Source: CAZBEA01 sp964519355
Lineage (GTDB): Bacteria > Patescibacteriota > Microgenomatia > Levybacterales > GWA1-39-11
Assembly (NCBI GenBank): GCA_964519355.1
Contig: CAZFJW010000048.1
Span: 1 to 9,240, forward strand
Direction of reading: 5' to 3'
DNA length: 9,240 nucleotides
Shown here one piece after another: positions 5,247 through 9,240 of the stretch. Numbering within the stretch: the first letter of the stretch is position 1; each line of letters starts with the position of its first letter. The notes below the pieces were generated by a model. That model did not search any database. It was not told the origin of the DNA and saw only the letters and a program-made list of their open reading frames with translations. Both the position numbers and the translations under genes were made by a program.

Positions 5247-6404
5247 TTATCTGGCGCACCACCAATACGCACCGCTAACACCTGGTGATCCTATTAATCT
5301 ATTATATGATGTTGCGTTGGTAATTTGGTCCTGCCATTGTACGTCTCCATGATCGTATTGACCATTAAGTCCTCTTCCCATTTGAAAGAGCCCCCAGGCT
5401 CCAGCGGGATCAACTGCCTCTGGATTGTGTTCTGTTGAATCATAACTGCTTTCACAAGGAACAACCTTATAATACCAAGTGTCTGCGTTCGCAGGATCAA
5501 GAGATTGCAGAAGTGAGTAGAGTTGATCTTTTGTAAAAGTGCATGTTGGGTCCCCAAAATTCCCAAGAGGATTATCCAGAGGATATTTGCCCCCGCATGA
5601 ATTAGAAGCGGAGGCAGGCTGGCCTCCCGGTGAAGAAAATCCCTCAACTCTTGCGCGTGCTGCCACATCTGCGTAAATGTCTGATTGGGTATTTGTTATA
5701 GAAAAAGAAAGAACAGCTTGGTTTAGAGGATCTGAAAGCTTCCAGGAATAGGTTTTGTCTGTATTTGTTGATATATAATTGCCCGTCGCAGAAACAAATC
5801 GTGTATTTGCGGGCAGATCAAAAAAAATAACAATAGCTTCAAGTGGAATTTTTGCAATTGTTGAGTCGTATGTGTATGAAATTTGGCAATCAGCACTACT
5901 TCCATTTGTAAGCTCATCACTACAGTTTGTGGAAAGAGAAAATCCTTCGATCGTTGAGAATGGTTGCCCATTCGGTAGTGGGTTTTTTCCTCCACTGCCA
6001 GGCCCTGTTCCTTCAAGGCTGTTGTCACTTGCTGCAAGAACAATCATAAGAACAATACAGATTACTAAAAGAATCAGTAGAATAATCCCTATGACAATCC
6101 ACACGTGAGGGGGAATTTTTGATGCAACCTGAGCGATGTTCTTAATTGTTTTTAGTTGTTTTGGAGATTTTGGGAGCCCTTTTACTCCGCCTTTCCCTCC
6201 ACCAAGGCCGGGAATGTTTGAAGTCAACGACCCCATTGGGTCCTGAGCCATTTTGAGCATGTTTTGCCCGCCCTTTGGTTGGGAAAAGCTTTTTTGTAGG
6301 CGTCTGGCGTGCTTGTAGCCCTGGTTAATTTGATCAATCGGATTGCTTCTGCCGCCTTTATCTTTCTCTTGCGGTTCTTCCTGGGGGTTTTGTTCATTCT
6401 CCAT
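5247..6404 (-). CDS. Membrane-anchored lytic-transglycosylase-like protein with DUF11-like domain
   Basis: This 385-residue protein has an unusual order. Residues 1-98 are a hydrophilic, Gly/Lys/Gln-rich, probably cytoplasmic region. A strong membrane segment is at about 101-125, followed by a Gly-rich linker (130-148). Residues about 150-255 resemble a DUF11-type beta-sandwich (LEAIVIFFDLPANTRFVSATG, 188-208, then a YSWKLSDPLNQAVLSFSI segment). Residues about 285-385 look like a lysozyme-like SLT transglycosylase domain: PCESSYDS with the putative catalytic Glu318, PAGAWGLFQMG (333-343), a segment with NATSYN, and the C-terminal WWCAR. Such enzymes cleave glycan strands, and VirB1-type members open the wall for type IV secretion machines. 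Position right after the VirB4 gene (15-bp gap) supports this. The start at 6404 has no Shine-Dalgarno. The transglycosylase call is good on motifs; DUF11 is tentative. Confidence 0.82.
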   Translation of the reverse strand: MENEQNPQEEPQEKDKGGRSNPIDQINQGYKHARRLQKSFSQPKGGQNMLKMAQDPMGSLTSNIPGLGGGKGGVKGLPKSPKQLKTIKNIAQVASKIPPHVWIVIGIILLILLVICIVLMIVLAASDNSLEGTGPGSGGKNPLPNGQPFSTIEGFSLSTNCSDELTNGSSADCQISYTYDSTIAKIPLEAIVIFFDLPANTRFVSATGNYISTNTDKTYSWKLSDPLNQAVLSFSITNTQSDIYADVAARARVEGFSSPGGQPASASNSCGGKYPLDNPLGNFGDPTCTFTKDQLYSLLQSLDPANADTWYYKVVPCESSYDSTEHNPEAVDPAGAWGLFQMGRGLNGQYDHGDVQWQDQITNATSYNRLIGSPGVSGAYWWCAR

Positions 6405-6419
6405 ACATCAGGTGATTTA

Positions 6420-8534
6420 TTATTGTACTCCTGGGCCTTTTGAATTCGGATTTATACCAGGCGTAGCTTGCTGCTGCGGTGAGGCTGGCTGGCGGAATTG
6501 ATTGGTTGTTGCGCCCTGTGGTGCAAACGAAGACACAGATGGCGCTTGTTGAGGGGGCGGATTGATGTGGCTTGTCTGAATTCCTTGAGTAGAAATCTCA
6601 GTAGGCTCTATCGGAATATTTGCGGGCTGTGGAGCTTGGGCCTCGTTTGATTCTTGAATAGGCAGGGCTTCAGGTTTTTCGTCCATAAGATCTTGAGGTC
6701 GCGAGGTTATCAGGTCGTATTCAAACTGTGAAGCAATAAATTGAGCAGTTATATGATTTTGTCCTGCAAAAAGGAGACCTTCTCCGACTTGAGAAGTAAG
6801 AAGATATTGTTTTTCTCCCTCTGACAGGTTGAGAGTTTTAGCAAGAAGTTCTACTTCTGTTGAATTTTGCTTAAGAAGAATTTGGACAGAGGAATTAGAC
6901 AAAATTGACTTGCCGTAGTCACTTGACAAAAAGTCTTCAATTTCCTGAGTAAGAGTTGTCATGCCGAGGAAGTATTTTCGAGCTCTTTTTGCAATTCCCT
7001 GAAGAAAAGATGCAGAGTCTGGATATTTCATAAGATACCACGCCTCGTCAACAACAAGAATCCTCTTTTTTAGTTTGGTTCGAACTCTATTCCAAATAAA
7101 ATCCAAAATTACATGCATTGCGATCGGACGGAGCGCATCTTCGAGCTGTTTTAGGGAAAAGACAGTGAGCTGATTTTTAACATCGTAGTTGGTTTGCTGA
7201 TTGAAAAGTCCTGAAAATCCGCCTTTTACATATTTTTCAAGCCTGAACGCAAGGTCTTTGGCTTCTGGCTCTTCCATGTTAAGGAGGGTTTTATAAAGAT
7301 CTTCAAGAATAGGAGGCTCGTTTTTATATGTTGCAGGGTCTGGCGAAATACCTTTTTGTTTGTAAGTAAGAACTATAGCTCGATCCAGAATAGCTTCTTG
7401 TGTTGGAGACATTTCTCCAAGCATGGTTTTGAGAAGGCCGTGAAGAGAAAGAATTTTTATTCCCAGCTGTGCTTCCGTTAGGTCCTCAGCCATGAGGGCA
7501 AAAGGATTAATTTTTACTTCAGAAGATTTGGAGAATGTAACATACTCTCCATCAAGCGCCTGGCAAAGTGTCTTGTATTCATCCTCAGGGTCAATGATCA
7601 TAATTTCAGCATCAAACATCATTTGTCTCAAGATTCCGAGTTTTACAAGGAATGATTTTCCAGACCCTGACTTTCCAAAGACAACCTCATTGGCATTCTC
7701 AAAAGAAAATCTGTCGATGATTGCAAGTGAACTGTTGATTGTATTGATGCCATATAAAATTCCATTGGCATGTGAGATCTCATATGAGGTGAATGGAAAT
7801 GTCGACCCGACAGATGTCGTGTCCATGTTGCGGGTTATCATGAGTCGGTCTGATCCCATGGGAAGTGTTGTTTTAAATCCGTCTTCCATTTGAAGCGTGG
7901 CGGGTTTTATGATCATAAGGTTTGATGCCAGAAGACTTTTTATCTCTTTTGTATGCTCGTCAAGCGCTTGAACAGTTGATGCCGCGAGTGTGACATAAAG
8001 CCCAAATTGATAAAATCTTTCAAGTCCGCGCGCGAGTTCCTCTCGCAATGCCATTGCATCCTCGAGTGCTGCTTCAAGCTTAACGTCAGGCTGCATGCCC
8101 TGCTTGGCGTCTCCTTCGAGAGTGGCTTCCATTTCTGCAATTTTTCGTCGGAGATTTGATAACACATCCTTACTCTCGACTGGGTAAATATACATGCTGA
8201 TATTCATAGTTTCTTTGTAATCAATAAGTATCGAGAGCCAGTTTGGGGAAACTTGCCGCGGGTAATCAACGACAAAAAAAGTTCGGTAGAATTTGTCTCC
8301 GACCCTAATATGTTTGAAATCAACTTCGACTGAAGAGGGCGCAATAAGATCGAGCACACTAACAGATCCATCCTTAAGCATAGATACTGCCTTATTTTCG
8401 CCTTGTTGTGTCACAGCTGGGGATTGTGGTTGTGCAGGGGCAGTGTTTGGCTGGCCAGCTACAGCGGGCTGTACTTGTGCAGTAGGAGCTGGCTGCTGCA
8501 CTGTATTAGTTTTTTTCTTTCCTATTCCTAACAT
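6420..8534 (-). CDS. virB4: VirB4/TraC-family type IV secretion ATPase
   Basis: VirB4 ATPases sit at the cytoplasmic face of the membrane and power assembly of or export by type IV secretion systems. The 704-residue product has a Pro/Gln/Ala-rich N-terminal tail (11-45). A VirB4-type N-terminal domain spans about 68-235, with FYRTFFVVDYPRQVSPNWL (82-100) and NISMYIYP (111-118). It includes a coiled-coil-like helix with many Glu/Ala/Arg (124-172). The ATPase has Walker A GKSGSGKS (287-294), an acidic IIDPEDEY motif (313-320), INPF (342-345), Walker B RILVVDEAW (491-499), a TTLTQEIEDFL segment (526-536) and GEGLLFAG (584-591). A long disordered Pro/Gln/Ser-rich C-terminal tail (615-704) is unusual. 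Length is within the family's range, though typical VirB4 proteins are about 700-870. The ATG at 8534 has no Shine-Dalgarno and lies 3 bp after the preceding stop. The symbol denotes family, not a proven orthologue. Confidence 0.93.
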   Translation of the reverse strand: MLGIGKKKTNTVQQPAPTAQVQPAVAGQPNTAPAQPQSPAVTQQGENKAVSMLKDGSVSVLDLIAPSSVEVDFKHIRVGDKFYRTFFVVDYPRQVSPNWLSILIDYKETMNISMYIYPVESKDVLSNLRRKIAEMEATLEGDAKQGMQPDVKLEAALEDAMALREELARGLERFYQFGLYVTLAASTVQALDEHTKEIKSLLASNLMIIKPATLQMEDGFKTTLPMGSDRLMITRNMDTTSVGSTFPFTSYEISHANGILYGINTINSSLAIIDRFSFENANEVVFGKSGSGKSFLVKLGILRQMMFDAEIMIIDPEDEYKTLCQALDGEYVTFSKSSEVKINPFALMAEDLTEAQLGIKILSLHGLLKTMLGEMSPTQEAILDRAIVLTYKQKGISPDPATYKNEPPILEDLYKTLLNMEEPEAKDLAFRLEKYVKGGFSGLFNQQTNYDVKNQLTVFSLKQLEDALRPIAMHVILDFIWNRVRTKLKKRILVVDEAWYLMKYPDSASFLQGIAKRARKYFLGMTTLTQEIEDFLSSDYGKSILSNSSVQILLKQNSTEVELLAKTLNLSEGEKQYLLTSQVGEGLLFAGQNHITAQFIASQFEYDLITSRPQDLMDEKPEALPIQESNEAQAPQPANIPIEPTEISTQGIQTSHINPPPQQAPSVSSFAPQGATTNQFRQPASPQQQATPGINPNSKGPGVQ

Positions 8535-8537
8535 AAT

Positions 8538-9167
8538 TTAAAGTACGATATTTTTTATATCGTTTGAATTAAAATCAGTGTTAATAATTTCTTGATTAAA
8601 CTGTTCGTAAAAAAGAGAAATCATTTCATCGTTATTAAGAGTTCTGGCTGTAAGTCCAATTCTTTCAATTTGCGAAACAACAGTATTCCTTTTTGAAATA
8701 AGGGCATCTTTTGCCTGATCAGAGAATCCACCCTTCGCGCTTTTTACAGCACTCCCTGCCCCCATCTCAATAAAGGAAATGGGAATAATAACGTACGTTT
8801 TTTTATCAAGCAGGTCGTCACCCTTAATAAGATCCTGCATAAAAATTCTGTATTGTTCAAGATGCTGGGATATTTTTGGATTTGTTGCACTTGTTATTTT
8901 TTGATCCAAGAGTTTTAGGTATCCGGACATGTCAACTCTTTTACTGACCACCAAAATTTGAATGAAAAACGAGAGAGAATTTAACAAAGACATATATCCA
9001 TACACCCTTGCATTTTGTTCGTCTTGGGAGAGAAGAAAAAAGTTAACTGAGGAGATCTCAAGGACAGTACAAGCCCGTCTCCCTTTAAAGAAGGCAATTC
9101 CATCTGTTACTTCTATAATTTCTGTGAAGTCTTGCGTTGATGAATGAATTTTTTGCTTTTTAGCCAT
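8538..9167 (-). CDS. TraC/VirB4 N-terminal-domain-like protein (type IV secretion component)
   Basis: The 209-residue product resembles the N-terminal domain of TraC/VirB4-type proteins without an ATPase. The features are an EVTDGIAFFKGRRACTVLEISSVNF segment (19-43), an LLSQDEQNARVYGYMSLLNSLSFFIQILVVSKRVDMSGYL stretch (45-84), and a later YVIIPISFIE part (125-134). No Walker motif or signal peptide is present. It is 3 bp upstream of the VirB4 gene. In several Gram-positive conjugative clusters a small VirB3/PrgI-like or TraC-like gene precedes virB4, so it may be a partner protein that docks to the VirB4 ATPase at the membrane. The start at 9167 (MAKKQK) is the natural one; no Shine-Dalgarno is seen. 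The VirB4 gene has its own N-terminal domain, so this is not simply a split gene. Function is inferred from similarity and position. Confidence 0.75.
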   Translation of the reverse strand: MAKKQKIHSSTQDFTEIIEVTDGIAFFKGRRACTVLEISSVNFFLLSQDEQNARVYGYMSLLNSLSFFIQILVVSKRVDMSGYLKLLDQKITSATNPKISQHLEQYRIFMQDLIKGDDLLDKKTYVIIPISFIEMGAGSAVKSAKGGFSDQAKDALISKRNTVVSQIERIGLTARTLNNDEMISLFYEQFNQEIINTDFNSNDIKNIVL

Positions 9168-9183
9168 AATACATTCAATAGAT

Positions 9184-9240
9184 CTAATTTTGGAAAAGTT
9201 CCCGCCTTAACTTCTCGCGCTGGTCTACAGAAAACACTTC
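9184..9240 (-). CDS. 3' end of an unidentified upstream gene (partial)
   Basis: The last 57 bases, read on the minus strand, give an open frame of 18 codons ending at a TAG (9186-9184), 16 bp before the TraC-like start. The C-terminal peptide EVFSVDQREKLRRELFQN is charged and amphipathic, plausible as a protein end. One other minus frame is also open over this short stretch, so the assignment rests on tight operon spacing. The product cannot be named; a PrgI/VirB3-like or other secretion component would fit the context. Confidence 0.4.
   Translation of the reverse strand, partial: EVFSVDQREKLRRELFQN

Larger units (their letters stand above)
2574..9240 (-). other. Predicted VirB4/envelope-enzyme operon (continues beyond window)
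   Basis: Seven minus-strand reading frames follow each other with gaps of 16, 3, 15 and 6 bp, then overlaps of 3 and 17 bp, all in one direction. No internal promoter or terminator is apparent between them. This is best read as one transcription unit entering from beyond 9240 and ending at the dnaN 3' end. Contents are a VirB4-type ATPase, a TraC-like partner, peptidoglycan-acting enzymes and membrane proteins. This suggests a type IV secretion or pilus-like envelope apparatus. Co-transcription is inferred from spacing only. Confidence 0.7.

Noticed and set aside
5572..5580. DnaA-box-like TTATCCAGA inside the transglycosylase-like gene
   Set aside because: A single isolated site with one mismatch inside coding sequence is expected by chance.
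7492..7893. Plus-strand open frame opposite the VirB4 ATPase
   Set aside because: It is the complement of the Walker A region of a well-supported gene, with no start context or recognisable product.
9168..9240. Second open minus-strand frame at the window edge
   Set aside because: It would run into the TraC-like gene in a different frame. The frame ending at 9184 fits operon spacing better, though the stretch is too short to be certain.
1..9240. tRNA, rRNA, CRISPR array, insertion sequence or attachment site
   Set aside because: No transposase, terminal inverted repeats, spaced direct repeats or RNA-gene signatures were seen; the window is almost entirely filled by protein genes.

Overview
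The window looks like the replication-origin region of an AT-rich bacterial chromosome. A plus-strand dnaA-dnaN pair is followed immediately by a minus-strand operon that encodes parts of a type IV secretion-like (VirB4/TraC) machine and envelope enzymes. I think the organism is a member of the Candidate Phyla Radiation (Patescibacteria), perhaps Microgenomates-like. This is inference from several traits: compact spacing, very few Shine-Dalgarno sequences, absence of recF after dnaN, small single-pass membrane proteins without clear homologues, and a chromosomal VirB4 cluster with no conjugation or mobility genes in view. TGA is used as a normal stop (4704-4706), which argues against the UGA-glycine lineages Gracilibacteria and SR1.

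Layout. 9-1346 is dnaA (initiator). 1347-1479 is a 133-bp intergenic region with the hallmarks of a compact oriC: a nearly perfect 21-bp tandem duplication carrying four DnaA-box-like sites in one orientation, a fifth degenerate box, then a run of CTA/ATA triplets resembling DnaA-trios. A likely dnaN promoter overlaps the last two. 1480-2577 is dnaN (sliding clamp). Its stop codon overlaps the stop of the convergent gene that ends at 2574.

2574-9240 is entirely minus strand and tightly packed, so probably one operon. In transcription order it holds: the 3' end of an unidentified gene (9184-9240); a TraC/VirB4 N-domain-like protein (8538-9167); a full VirB4-type ATPase (6420-8534); a membrane-anchored lytic-transglycosylase-like protein with a DUF11-like domain (5247-6404); a small single-pass membrane protein (4704-5240); a secreted protein joining an M23 peptidase domain to a YkuD L,D-transpeptidase domain (3601-4707); and a single-pass membrane protein of unknown function (2574-3617). 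Gaps are 16 bp or less, and there are two overlaps.

How they may work together. The VirB4 ATPase would sit on the inner face of the membrane and power assembly of, or export through, a type IV secretion or pilus-like apparatus. The transglycosylase, M23 and YkuD domains act on peptidoglycan and could open and reseal the wall around that apparatus. VirD4 and VirB6 homologues are not in the window; if present they would lie beyond 9240. The operon points toward the putative origin, so it would be transcribed head-on to a fork leaving that origin.
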